Part shown: piece after piece, positions 1 to 35,009 of the stretch | Layout of the letters: each line of letters starts with the position of its first letter | How positions within the stretch are numbered: position 1 is the first letter of the stretch | Origin: Chrysomallon squamiferum | Lineage: Eukaryota > Mollusca > Gastropoda > Neomphalida > Peltospiridae | Direction of reading: 5' to 3' | DNA: 55,000 bases | Assembly: GCA_012295275.1 (NCBI GenBank) | Contig: CM022674.1 | Location: 5,873,936-5,928,935, forward strand | Translations under genes and position numbers: made by a program | The notes under the pieces: model-generated | Databases searched by the model: none | What the model was told of the DNA's origin: nothing | What the model saw: only the letters and a program-made list of their open reading frames with translations

Positions 1-99
1 AATTAAAAACTGTAAACTTTATATGCTGCAATTGTAACAGATTTATATTACAGTCAGTAAATATTTTTCTTCTTGATGGTTTATAAAATAAAAAGTTAA

Positions 100-535
100 C
101 TTTCATATTTTAAATAAAATATTAACTCCTGAATATTAACTTTCATACTTTAAATAAAATGGAAACTTTCAGATATTAAATAAAATATTAACTTTGGGAT
201 ATTAAATAAAATACTAACACTCAGACATTAAATAAAATATTAACACTCAGACATTAAATAAAATATTAACACTCAAGACATGAAATAAAATATTAACACT
301 CAGACATTAAATAAAAAATTAACACTCAGACATTAAATAAAATATTAACACTCAGACATTAAATAAAATATTAACACTCAGACATTAAATAAAACATTTA
401 ACACTCAGACATTAAATAAAATATTAACACTCTGACATGAAATAAAATATTAACACTCAGACATCAAATAAAACATTTAACACTCAGACATCAAATAAAA
501 TATTAACACTCAACTATTAAATAAAATCGACATCT
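100..535. repeat. 26 bp minisatellite directly downstream of the PIK3R4 exon 22 donor
   Basis: About 14 copies of a unit close to ttaacactcagacattaaat plus aaaata. On the minus strand the array starts about 8 bases past the exon 22 donor (GTGAGA at 538-533). It fills the rest of the intron up to the window edge, degenerating toward base 100. Confidence 0.85.
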
Positions 536-538
536 CAC

Positions 539-16524
<15,986 letters not shown>

Positions 16525-16619
16525 TTATTATTTCAAAATCTAATAAAAAAAACCACAAAATAAAATGCAATGTTAACATTTTAATATGAGAAAACATTTT
16601 ATACACTAAACTTTTAAAA

Positions 16620-16690
16620 CAAAATACAATAATAATAATAATAATAATAATCATAATAATCATAATAATAATAATAATAAATAAATAAAT
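16620..16690. repeat. (AAT)n microsatellite in the PIK3R4 5'UTR intron
   Basis: About 18 AAT-type units with two tca interruptions, then an AAAT run. Confidence 0.9.
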
Positions 16691-16897
16691 TAATTAATTA
16701 AAAAACAAAAACAAAGACGTAATATACTACTACTACTAGTACTACTACTACGAGTTCTAATGATAATAATAATTTCTTAACTAAAATATATTGATTACAA
16801 TGGCACAAAACCGAATGATAATGAAAACAGAAGTAACGGTAGAAAGAGTCTGGTGAATTTTAGAATTTATATGGCAAGTTAAAAATATCAGACGTAC

Positions 16898-16985
16898 CCA
16901 GTAACAGTTTCCAATGAATAATGATAATTGGAGTCTGCTCCACCTCTTTCGCGGATCTACCTTTACGTTTCAGTTCCAAGTTATT
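16898..16985 (-). other. PIK3R4: probable non-coding first exon and promoter side of PIK3R4
   Basis: The start codon at 16524 lies 15 bases into an exon that follows a good acceptor (pyrimidine run then AG at 16541-16540). A matching donor (TTACTGG then GTACGT) ends at 16898 on the minus strand, after a locally CpG-richer stretch with no long ORF. I infer a 5'UTR exon joined to 16539. Its 5' end is a guess. Confidence 0.4.
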
Positions 16986-18735
16986 TTATAATTCCGATGA
17001 ATGCTATTTACAGTACTTTCAAAACTCCAATCATTTGAATTTTGCAATTAAATTGTCCTTGTAGCTTAAACGTTTTATCTAATTTTTCATAATAACATAA
17101 AGCCCTTCAACAAAAACAACAATTCTGCCATTCTAACCACTTACGCAAAATATAAGGAAGTGCTTGAAGTAAGTCTCTTTAAACAGAACGTCAATTCTCT
17201 CTAACCATTCTGTGTGATCGAAACAAAAATAATAATACACAATCGGTATATTTCGGAAACTTCCGACCTATACATAACGAAGTATTAAGTTTTATTTTAA
17301 AATACAAATAAATAAATAAAAGAATAAGCGATGTTTATCGAATCAGTTCTGGGATATTTTCTTTTATGCTGTTGCTGGGTTGTTGTTGTTTTTCTGTAAA
17401 TTTTTAAACTGGGGACTTTTATACGGAAAATACCGATTGGAAATACTATCAGATGGTTGACACTGAAAAATATTCGTGTGTGTGTTTGTGTGAGAGAGAT
17501 GTTGTGCCTGTGAAGGTGTTCGTATGTACGTGTATAAGTATTCGGATAGGATGGCGACAGGGACAATAGCACCAAGGGCCGTATATAAAAATAAATATTA
17601 ATGCCGTCTGGACGCGATAGACATTACAAATTATATATCTTAATGGCCCTTGTATTAAAACGCGATTTTTGCAGTATATGTCGCAACTCTCTCTCTCTCT
17701 CTCTGTGTGTGTATATATATATAAAGAAAGAAAAAAAAAAAAAAAGACTGTCACGCCGGGTACTATTCATCAGCGCGATTCAATATTTGCGTTATCGCAT
17801 GCAATATATAGAATTTGATCTCGAGGTGATTTCTCCCGTTGTGTATTTCATCTTATTAAAAATTCATTGTTATTCATGTACAAAAACATGAAAACTCTAC
17901 CATCCTACAAAGTTTGTTGGCAACGGGAAACTATTATGAAGCCGTATATTTTCTACGGAATGTACGATAATTCTAATAATTACTATTCTGTAAATATTAA
18001 TACTGTCAAGTATCGTAAATTTTTATGAATATTCTTTTTTGTTTCGGTTACTTGTAATAGGAATAACTTAGAGCTCGAATTTGTATTTGTAAAACTGCAT
18101 TCGGTGTGCAAATAGTAACGCACAGTCAACACAGAAAAATCGCGGCATTGATATGCTGACGTCTGGCATGCAAGGGCCGTAAATCTTAAATTCCTCCCTC
18201 CAATGGTGGACGAATTCAGATTTCCAGTTTCAAGGACCTACCGCATGAATGTACATTAATTACGTGTTTTATTTGTGTGTTTTTTTAAAAATTGTATTGC
18301 TTTAAGAAGTTAATAAATGAATAAATATATAGACTTCCATTTTACGTGCCATAAATAAAGTTGACGTTAATAGTTAGTACACATCACACACAACAATGAA
18401 ACCCAGAAGAGGGGAGCGATGGCAAATATTATTGTCATAACACATTTTTAAGATGACATCTTTAAACATCTTGAATAACGTTAAAAATATTATAAACAAA
18501 AAATAAACCCAAAAATCGTTAATCTTTCAACGAATGCAAAACAAAATTAATCTCTCAATTATCACTGTATTACAGTGAAAAGAAAACAAGCAATTTTATA
18601 TATAAAAAAAAATATTTTATTAAAAAAAAAAAAAAACCTCAAAATTTGAAATTTTTATTTTTCTTAATTATTTAAATATTAAGAAAAATAAAATTATCAG
18701 TGCACACAACCATACCCTGATTTGCAGTTTTTATT
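16986..18735. other. Spacer between PIK3R4 and NSUN5
   Basis: No supported gene. The first ~1.2 kb is visibly richer in CpG than the surrounding DNA, which suits the promoter side of PIK3R4. It contains copy B of the 100 bp duplication, a short (CT)n/(AT)n run at 17688-17722, and decayed A/T-rich sequence toward the NSUN5 3' end. ORFs here (for example near 17300-17890) lack any family resemblance. Confidence 0.6.
17185..17290. repeat. Copy B of the ~100 bp dispersed duplication (CpG-rich copy)
   Basis: Partner of 16296-16400. It keeps CG at several sites where the other copy has TG or CA, as if this copy were younger or less methylated. Confidence 0.7.
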
Positions 18736-18763
18736 ATAATTTTATTTTTATTTATTTATTTTA
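18735..18763 (-). terminator. NSUN5: Poly(A) signal cluster for NSUN5
   Basis: Several overlapping AATAAA hexamers on the minus strand begin within 20 bases past the NSUN5 tail stop codon (TAA at 18779-18777). The sequence is so A/T-rich that the hexamers are only suggestive. Confidence 0.5.
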
Positions 18764-18776
18764 TTTTGTTTTTGTT

Positions 18777-25185
<6,409 letters not shown>

Positions 25186-25880
25186 TATTATAAAGTAAAG
25201 TTTTCTTCAAATAATTTTGAATATTGTAGATGTGAAATATTCTAAACCATGATGCTTATGGGCGCATCCATATTGAAAATGTATTATGGGAAGTAACTCT
25301 AACTTCACTTCATAAAATGATAAATGTTTCATTCGATAGGGACTGGAATGAATATAAAACATCGCACACGGATTAAGCTGAAAAGAACAGAACAAAAAAT
25401 TAAATCTATTTACCATAAATAACGTTATTATGACCATAACATGTAATGTATGTATCCAAAGATCAATAGTTTATTGTAAAAAAAAAATTATAACTAGCTC
25501 TTGCTAAATAATTAATCTGAAATGATAATTTGGAAGTGTCTACAAATTAAAATGAATTTAGTTAATTTGTAAGTTTCATATTAAGTTTAAAGAATTCATT
25601 AATTATTTTTGTCATTATTAACTTTAGAATGTGTTTGTAACAGACCATATATAACTGTTGCCTTTTTTTTGCAAATATTAATTTGTTATTATTATTATAT
25701 CCGGTCCATTACGGTTTTAAATTTTTACAACCCAGTCAGGATTTGTATATTTGTAAACAATTTCATCCGGGTATATTCAAGATGTCGGCGCCCATTGTTC
25801 TACGTGTCACACAAATTAAATAATCAAACAGTCGTAAGATACAAGCTAAACGAAATCAGTAAAACAGCTGGGCTTCGAAT
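25186..25880. promoter_or_regulatory. Divergent promoter region between NSUN5 and GLT8D1
   Basis: The start codons of NSUN5 (25185, minus) and GLT8D1 (25881, plus) are 695 bp apart, head to head. The right half is locally CpG-richer (ccggtcc, ccggg, gtcggcgccc near 25700-25795). The string aagatgtcggc at 25780-25790 resembles, with one difference, the YY1 element AAGATGGCGGC common at animal gene starts. No TATA box is convincing in this composition. Confidence 0.5.
25782..25823 (+). other. Short upstream ORF before GLT8D1
   Basis: A 13-residue ATG ORF (MSAPIVLRVTQIK, then TAA) closes 57 bases before the GLT8D1 start codon. Only if it lies in the 5'UTR could it dampen translation; the transcription start is unknown. 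Confidence 0.3.
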
Positions 25881-26799
25881 ATGGGTATCTGTTCGCCAAA
25901 ACGCCGTAAGTGTTCGTAATAATTAGTTGTTTTGTTCGTATTTGCCGTTATATAAAATAATAACTAAACAAAATAATAATAATAAAAAATATATATAAAA
26001 ATTAAATAAATTTATAAATAAAAATAAATCTTTCAAATTCAATTTATGTAACAGTAAATTTAAATTTGTTTTCTTATTTTTTTATTTTTTGATAATAAGG
26101 ACAATGATAAGTTGATAATTGATGGGTTTTTTTTAAGTTCTAACTTGTAACGTGTTAAGAGTAGTAACATTTTTCTCGTCAGCTAATAAATAACTAATAA
26201 GGACTGCTTATACGAGGTTCATAAACATGAAATGCATTCTGATTAGGTATTTTCTATATATACTATATGTTTTGACAATATAAACAATTAATAATAGCAG
26301 TTTATGTGTAATTTTTTTTCTAATATGTTTATGATGACATTTATTTGTTTTTTTTTTATTTATAACAAAGATAAAAATCTGTATATTTATTTATATTGAT
26401 GTATAATATGAATTGATATCATGATCCTGAGAAACATGAATAACATTTACTGTTTTTGTTCCATTCCAGTTCTTCATTAATGATAAAGATAACAACATGT
26501 ATATTAATATATATTAATATTACTATCTAATATAAAAACTGATAACATGATTGACATTTACTGTTTTTATTTTGCACCTAGCAGCTGAGAATGGGCTGAG
26601 GTGTTTGTTAAAATAGATAAACTTTACTTCGTTTCAGTTGGTGTTGTGCTTGTGTTTGTTTGGATTGCTACTCTCTGTTATCTATGGTTTCCTGATTCTG
26701 TCTCAGATGTTTTTAACTTGCGAAGCTCTAAAGCAGGTAGGGTTTAACAATTATTGCATTTTTAAAAACATTTCTGAATGGGTAGACTACAATTTAACA

Positions 26800-26836
<37 letters not shown>

Positions 26837-27073
26837 TATATCATCATCACTGTTGTGTTATTATTATTATTATTATTATTGTTGTCACTAAATGTCATTA
26901 TTATCTCCATCATTATTTTTTTTTAAATCTAACAATTATTTCTTCTATGTTTGTAAATTAGATAGTATAGATCTATCTATTAGTTGTTTTTTCAATATTA
27001 CTGAATACAGTAATTAGGATTTTTTTGCTATAAATGCATAAATAAACTTTTTGACTTTTTATTTCATATCAAT

Positions 27074-27111
<38 letters not shown>

Positions 27112-29852
27112 GTAGGCAAGTCTGTTGCTAGGAAGATCAACCTGGACAGAAAATTCAGCAACATGTACAAAAATATTTCATCTGGAGAAATGATCCATGT
27201 GTGTATAACGACAGACAAAAACACACTGGGTGGGGCCGTCGCTCTCATAAACAGTATTGTGTCCAACACGCAGGCTCCTGTCATGTTCCACATAGTGGCA
27301 AATGAAGAAAGCATGGATCATTTAAGGTTGGTGAAAAAAAGCAAACAGCCACACACAAATAAAGACAACAAACGAAATGAAAAGTTCCGTAATAAATGAT
27401 AATTTAAAAAAAAAAAAAGAAGCTTTTATGTCTGTATGTGTATGTATGTATCTATATGCATGTATATATTGTGTGTATTTGTATGTGTTTACATTTGCAT
27501 GCATATGTGTGTGTGTGTGTTTATAGTATCCACATTAAAAAGCCCTATAATATTAAAAAAAAAAAACATTAATAGCAAACCAATAAAACACCATAATTAT
27601 CACACTTAATGAACCATTCAAGCATAAAAGATAGTAAAATTAAACATATGGAAATAAAATAAAATAAAAAAGGGTTAACTGATTATGCCAGTTCAATAAA
27701 AAATATTTAAATAACATTTAGGTTTTTTTTTAAAAATATTTAAACAGCTGTTGTAATACTTTTTTTCTATTTTTCATCTATTAAATGTGTTAATTTTCTT
27801 TTCTTTTCTTTTTTATGTGAAAAAATAGTCAATAAATATAATTAATTTTAAGAAACAGACAAACAAAAACACACACACACATGCACACTAACACACAGAT
27901 AAAACACATGATTTATAACGTGTATATGTATGGTGTATTTTATCTGTTTTACTATACTAGATGTCTTCCCACAGAATCATTATCATATAAATGTTAATAC
28001 TGGAGTAAATAAGTAAGATAACGGTTTCCTGTAAACAAATCTTGCTTGTTATTTCAGTATCTGGTTAATGAAGAGCAAACTGAACAAGATTATTTATGAG
28101 CTGAAAGCTTTTGACCCAAAGCTGGTGGAAGGCAAAATAAAAGTTAGAGGAAGCAGGCCTGAGCTGGCTAGTCCTGTGAGTTTACTTATATTTAATATAT
28201 TCCTGTGAGTTTACTTATATTTAATACATTCCTGTGAGTTTACTTATATTTAATACAGTCCTGTGAGTTTACTTATATTTAATACAGTCCTGTGAGATTA
28301 CTTACATTTAATACACTCCTGTGAGTTTACTTACATTTAATACTTTACTGTGAGTTTACTTATATTTAATACAGTCCTGTGAGTTTACTTACATTTAATA
28401 CAGTCCTGTGAGTTTACTTACATTTAATACAGTCCTGTGATTTTACTTATATTTAATACAGTTCTGTGAGTTTACATACATTTAATATATTCCTGAGTTT
28501 ACTCAAATTTAATACATTCCTGTGAGTTTATTCACATTTAATACAGTCCTGTGAGTTTACTTATATTTAATACATTCCTGTGAGTTTACTCACATTTAAT
28601 ACATTCCTGTGAGTCACTTATATTTAATGCTTTCCTGTGAGTTATTCATATTTTATACTGTCTTGTGAGTATTTGTATTTTATAATTACATTTAACACTT
28701 TCCTGTGAGTTACTCATATTTTATATTGTCTTGTATTTTATAATTATATTTAAAACGTTTCTATGAGTTACTACATTTTTCTACTGAGTTTGTAAAAATC
28801 TTATGAGTAATTTATATTTTATTTAAATTTTTTATATTTTTTTAACTTTTAATTGCAGATGAATTATGCCAGGTACTATTTACCCCAGTTGTTTCCTCGG
28901 CTAAAAGGACGAATCATTTTTATTGATGATGACTGCATCGTACAAGGTCTAATCATGTTCATAATTTTGTTAAAAGATTCAGTAATGTTTTCTAGTTTGT
29001 TTGACTTTATTGCGTAATCAGTTAAGAATTCAAACATTAAAAAAATGTGTGTGATGTATGTGCATGTGTGTAAACTTGATTTATAAATAAATATTCAGGC
29101 ATTTGGTATTGTGGTATGAGAATATATGTGCATGATATGTGAATTTGTGCATAGGTATATATGAGCATATGTAATTGGGTAGATTATGTGTGTGAGTAAA
29201 TGTTTTTACATCTGTGTGGCTGGTGTGTGTTAGTGTGTGTCTGTCTGTATGTCTGTCTCTCTCTCTGTCCATCTACCTGTCTTTTGACCATTTAATGGTG
29301 CTAAATCCTCAACAAAACTGAAATCATAGTAGATTTATCTCCCATTTTATTTTTTCATCATATTTATTTATTTATTTATTTATTATTATTTTTTTAATTA
29401 TTTTTTTGTTTGTTGCAGGTGATATTTCAGAGCTTTATAAAATGAAAATCAAACCAGGACACCTGGCTTCATTCTCACAAGACTGTACTGGTGCTGGCAA
29501 ACGACTTACTTTGCTGAAGGTTGAATACTTAAACTTCCTTATTTATTTAGTATTTTATTATTTATTATTAATTTAATTTTTTAATTTTTTTTTTATTATT
29601 GTTTGAGATATCAAATGCCTGAAAAAGAGATATTTAATATTAAATAAAAAGAAAAGAAGAAATAAAATGTTCATCATTCTTTAACTCTAATTTGTCTTGA
29701 GAATTCCTGCTGATTTTTAAATTGTGTTTGCTGAAAAGCTAAATATATTTCAAAAATTTATAATTTTGTTTTATATTCACTTATTTTTTTTTTTTTTTTT
29801 TTTTATTTTATTTTATTTTATTTTATTTTATTTTATTTTTTTTTTTTTTTTT

Positions 29853-29935
<83 letters not shown>

Positions 29936-29951
29936 CCATTTTATTATCCAT

Positions 29952-29988
<37 letters not shown>

Positions 29989-30663
29989 TTTATTTTCAGA
30001 ATAATTATGCAGATTACATAGACTTCAAGAACAAACACGTCCAGAAGCTAAAAATCAAGCCAACGGCGTGTTCCTTCAACACTGGTCTGTTTGTCACTGA
30101 CATTTCTCTGTGGAGGAAAATACAACATCACAAAACAGCTGGAGTTCTGGTTGGAACTGAATACAAAGTAAGTCTCCACATTTCTTGTAAGTCAGTGGAT
30201 TTGTGGATGGATGGATGGATGGACAGACAGGTTGTTGGATGGCTAGATAGTTTATTATATAAACACAGATGAATCAATAGATGCTGTCTTGAATTTGTAT
30301 GACACAGATTATATTTTAATCTACCTACTTTGTTTTACTAATTTATTCTAATTTGTTTATTTTCTCAGGGAAGAGGTTGTATGGCAATGAACGAGGAGGG
30401 GGTGGCTCCCAGCCTCCAATGATGCTGGTGTTTTATAACAAATACACAGAAATACCCCCTGTGTGGCACGTCAGGTACTTAGGTGAGTATACAAGTTCTT
30501 CTCAGATCAGTATTGTTCTGAGACATTTAGACACTTTCTGTTCATAAAGGCCATGATTTCCTCTTTCTCTAAACTTCTGTAAACATGGAGCAATCGTCTG
30601 TTTGTTTTCATAGATGAGTGAATCTTTATTTTCAGATAAACTCTCTCTCTCTCTCTCTCTCTC

Positions 30664-30734
<71 letters not shown>

Positions 30735-31304
30735 GTCTGTCTGTCTGTCTCCACATGCACAGATGTGACTTTAATAAATAGCATTACAAAGGATGTTTGA
30801 AAATACTGTTGTAAAATAGAATAAAAATTAAAATAAAATGAATGATGATGATAAAAATGAAAAAGTGATGATTTGAATTTAAAAAAAAAAAAATGTATAT
30901 ATAATAAAATCATTGAGATATTTAAGTATGGCAGAATAACATTTCTTCTCTGATAACAATTTCATAATTACATCTGTAATTCATAAAATTCACTTACCTT
31001 CATAAAAGTACCACTTAGACATTAACCCTTTCACTGTCAAGTGTGTCACTGTCTGATGGCAATGTTAATGGATTAATCAAATTATATCTTTTCTTTTTCT
31101 TTTTCTTTTTTTTTCTTTTTTCCCTCTCCAGGATGGACAACAGGCACCAGCTACACTAAACAGTTTATCCAAAAAGCTAAACTTCTTCACTGGAACGGCC
31201 GATTTAAACCATGGGGACGTCAAACACAGCATGTGGACATTTGGAACAAATACTTCATTAAAGATCCACTTGAAAGATTTAAACCAGTTCGCAAGTCAAA
31301 TTGA
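25881..31304 (+). CDS. GLT8D1: GLT8D1-like glycosyltransferase family 8 protein (three single-base insertions)
   Basis: Golgi type II membrane protein with a GT8 retaining glycosyltransferase domain. Exons: 25881-25905, 26638-26736, 27116-27326, 28058-28176, 28859-28946, 29419-29519, 30000-30167, 30369-30482, 31132-31304; about 364 residues once corrected, near the human 371. Exons 1-2 give MGICSPKRLGVVLVFVWIAT, a cytoplasmic basic stub plus signal anchor. LGGAVALINSI starts the GT8 fold; IFIDDDCIVQGD holds the DxD metal site; the CSFNTG loop, GGGGSQPPMM, HWNG and KPWGR follow as in the family. Three inserted bases break the frame: A-run 28139-28143 in exon 4, A-run 30117-30120 in exon 7 (true reading WRKYNITKQLEFW), and near 30373-30376 in exon 8. 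As written, translation stops in exon 4 (TAG at 28146). Human GLT8D1 and GLT8D2 are close, so which paralogue is unsure. Confidence 0.88.
26810..26882. repeat. (ATT)n microsatellite
   Basis: Two ATT runs in GLT8D1 intron 2 separated by tatatcatcatcac. Confidence 0.9.
28171..28790. repeat. 29 bp minisatellite built from the GLT8D1 exon 4 splice donor
   Basis: The unit tcctgtgagtttacttatat plus ttaatacat starts at the exon 4 end itself (tcct, then donor gtgagt) and repeats about 18 times, decaying to the right. Most copies keep an intact CCT/GTGAGT donor. Confidence 0.93.
29785..29997. repeat. T-rich (TTTTA)n, (ATT)n and (TTTA)n block
   Basis: Fills the end of GLT8D1 intron 6 up to the exon 7 acceptor (tattttcag). 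Long poly-Phe/Ile ORFs across it are artefacts. Confidence 0.92.
30642..30752. repeat. (CT)n then (CTGT)n microsatellite
   Basis: About 45 CT units with one interruption, then five CTGT units, in GLT8D1 intron 8. Confidence 0.95.
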
Positions 31305-31355
31305 TTAAAAGTTTAAGTTCTCACACATGTGGTCACTATTTAAATTTAAACAAAC

Positions 31356-31356
31356 A

Positions 31357-31361
<5 letters not shown>
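31356..31361 (+). terminator. GLT8D1: Poly(A) signal of GLT8D1
   Basis: AATAAA 52 bases after the TGA stop, running straight into an A27-like tract. The tract itself could be genomic or could reflect an A-rich cleavage region. Confidence 0.55.
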
Positions 31362-31387
<26 letters not shown>

Positions 31388-31390
<3 letters not shown>

Positions 31391-33799
31391 TCTGAGAATT
31401 GTTAAAATTTATGGTTTTTAATGTTGGTGTATGATGGGTTAACATTTGGGTTTATATCTGTGTGTGCTTATCTACATGTAAATGTATTGTATGAATACAA
31501 TTTGTCTTCTTTATGTGTGAATCAAAGTAGCAGTTTAAAAGCACATGTACTTTAATGGTGATCAGTATTACAGTTGTGTGTGTATTAGAACAAATGAAAT
31601 AAAATAAAGATAAAAAAAATATATGGATGAATAGCATAACAGGAAAAGTTATAAATAAAATTAAATTAATTTTTAAATTTTTTTTATTATATATCAGCAG
31701 AAACCATCTGTTTCACAAACCTGAACTATTTATTGTTTGACATTTTGAATTATTTTTGGTAAACAAAAAAAAAAAAAAATGGATTACATAAATATGAACA
31801 TATTTCATTTTTGCCAGACAAGTTACAAACACAATCCTAGTTAATTTAAAAACAGTAATATTAATTGTTTTCTTTTCTTTTTTCCTTTTAATTTTTTCAA
31901 ACATTCCGGGTTTTTTTTTGGTGGGGGGTTGTAAAAAAGAAATCAAATCAAAACAGAAAACGTAAAAATAAATTGTTTTAATACATTTTTACTTTTTTGT
32001 ATTCTTATATTTTATCAAAATAACTAGTGTTATCTTTACTGCACAAAAAGGTGATGTTAATTTTTATGTCATTTTTAACTGTTTCATGACAAAAAAATAT
32101 TTTATAATTAGAAACATATTTGGTCGAAGGTTAAATGTTTTGTGTGTCATTGTTCCTAAATATTTCAACATGTTTTTTGAAAGTCATGTCATTTTTGTAA
32201 ATGAAATGAACAAATATATATATTTAAAAAAATGTAACAAACAATAATGTATAATTTTGTTTATTTTGTTTATTTTTTTTGTTATAGAAGTTAACAGCAT
32301 CATAAATACTCTTCTTTTTTGCTTTTTTGCTAATAAAACGTATTTTAATATGTATTATGTATTGTATTATACTATTCTTTTCCAGTAATGAAATAGGGCA
32401 GTTACAAAGCTTGTCAGATTATTTCGTAGACAGAAATGTTAAAAAAACAACAACATCAAAATAATAATGAAATTGTAATAGAATTGTGTAGAACAGAGTA
32501 AATAAGGAAAAAGTGTCAAAGTAAATCATAAAAATTCATCTAACATGGCTTTTTGTTTTAAATAACTTGATTTGCTGTTTTAGTATGACTTTATTCTTAA
32601 CAAAGGTTGGTGACATAGTATGTAAAATGTATTTAAAGCTATTTTTTATTTCACTGTATATTAATTGGTTCAGTATTTACATACTAATGAATTTACATAC
32701 TAATGCTTTAAGTTTTATTTATACTGTTTTGGGATTTTTAAAATGATCTCCTTAATAAAAACTGAACAGCTGTGTAAATATTATTATTTAGAGATATCTG
32801 CTATGTGCCACTGTATATGAAATTTCGTCTGTTACACTTATTTACAAAAAAAGTACCCATGTAAGGAATACCATACACAATTAGGCTGTAACTGATAAAA
32901 TTTTATATTGTCATTTGCTAATTGCTAAAACAAATTTTTATTGTTGATGTTTCATCTGAACTTACATTTTGTTGTTATTTCCATTATCAGTATTTTACTA
33001 TAAATTATCCTGTATGAATATACTCAGTGAATGAACAAATCAATTGATTGTTTTGAAGAAAAAAAATTTAATATTTTGATTTTAAATACTTTAGCATGTA
33101 AACCAGTGCCAAGAAAAATGATTCAGTGTGCTCAGCTTCAGGAAATTATCATAGGCTGGATTTAACAGGTTTTAATAAAAATCAAAAAATTAACAGGATT
33201 CGAACTTCTGAAATAAAATTATAAATGGTCTTTCAGACTCAAGATAGTAGGTTATGGACAGTTCTTTTTTGACCCTGTTTAGCTACTTTAACAGAGAATA
33301 TAACTGCATAATTGAATATTTTGCAATTTTTAGAGCTATTTAATAAGATCCTAAGATGGAGAAGGGACATTATCAAGAGCAAACAGAAAGTAAAGCTATA
33401 ATGACCAAGAGAAACTTTCAGATACCATTGTAGATATGTCCTTACCTAATGTTTTATTAGCTCATGTCTAATCTGGGTACCTAGCTATTATTTTATTTTA
33501 TTTATTTATTTATTTATTTTTTTAACTGATCAAAATTGGCCAGCTTGGTTGGTAATATAAAAATATGCTTTAATGGTAACATGCACATCGATAGCTTTTA
33601 CATTTTTAATGTTTATTTTACATATTTACATATATTGTCATCTGTATATTCAGTTTTGTTTTTTTTCAGTTTGGAATTTATTTGATACTTTTTTAAAAAC
33701 AAAATAAGCAATAACTGTTTTGCTTCATGGAGGAAAATAAAATTATAATTCAATTATGTTTTGATCATTATCACCTTTGGTATTATAATTAATATATGT

Positions 33800-33843
<44 letters not shown>

Positions 33844-35009
33844 GGAAAGAGAGACGGGGTGTGTCTGCATTTGTGCCAGGGAGTAATTCTTATTAAAAAG
33901 GTACATGTATGTGTATTATAGAGGTTTCTTCCTATCACCACACTAACAAAATGACAAACTAATTTTTATTTTTTATTTACCATATTATTTCAAGTAGAAT
34001 GTGACAGCATTTAAAAACAACTATTCATTTTATAATGGCTTTATAAATAAAATATATGCACTGTATAATTACTGGGTTTTTTTTGTTATTTATTTGGTAG
34101 CAGTTAACACATGGTGACATTGAATTTCAAGTAAGTTTCATTACTTAAAACATAAACTGTTATTATTAATTAGCAGTTCAAATTGAAAAAACACACACAC
34201 ACACACACACAAACTCAAAATAATAAGATAAAAAATAAATGGCAATGAGTTTTAACAACATACCTTTACTAGTATAACTTCAGGTGTTTAAATAATGTCA
34301 AAAATGTCATGACTTATTATTGAGACTTATTTATTTGGCTGTGCTTTGATAGCACTAGTTACCTGAAATATATATTAATAATTAGCATTGTGAAAAAAAA
34401 TATATTAACTAAAACACACATCTGTTACAAATAAATATTTGTTAATGTATAATAACATTATACTTCCAAATTAAATGTAAATTATTTATTGAATGCATCA
34501 TATACTGCTGAATAAATACTTTTAAATGTTTTATTTCCCATTTTTTCAGTAATTTCTGTAGAAAATCATCTGGTGTGTTTTGTCTAATAATAATAAGAAG
34601 AAGAAGAAGAAAGAAAGAAAGAAAGACAGCTTGATATAAAATGACAGAAAACAAACATATTAAATAAATTTTGTTTATTCCAAATTAGTGAATTAACAAT
34701 GCGCTAACTTTACTACCAGTCGAATGCTGTTTGAACTTTAAAGAATTATATTCATAATCAAAAGAAATGTACGAAAATTGCCAAAAATTATGAATAAATA
34801 AATAAATAGTTTTATTTTAATGCGTTACGTAACGTTTTAATAATAATTAAAAAATGTTAATATGATAATTAAATTAATATAACGACAATTATTTTATTAT
34901 TTACAACGAATAATAAATGTCCCCTTAACTACTTCAGGAAATTATTAAATCTTTTGTAGACTGGTTTTCTAAGCGTGGCGTAGTATATTAAAGAGTCAAG
35001 TTTAACAAC
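31388..35009. other. Spacer between GLT8D1 and NECAP
   Basis: A/T-rich sequence with no supported gene. It contains (GT)n at 33803-33833 followed by a short GA tract, (AC)n near 34190-34211, and (AAG)/(GAAA) at 34590-34627. The last ~200 bases (ttacgtaacgttt near 34824) are presumably the NECAP promoter side. Confidence 0.6.
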
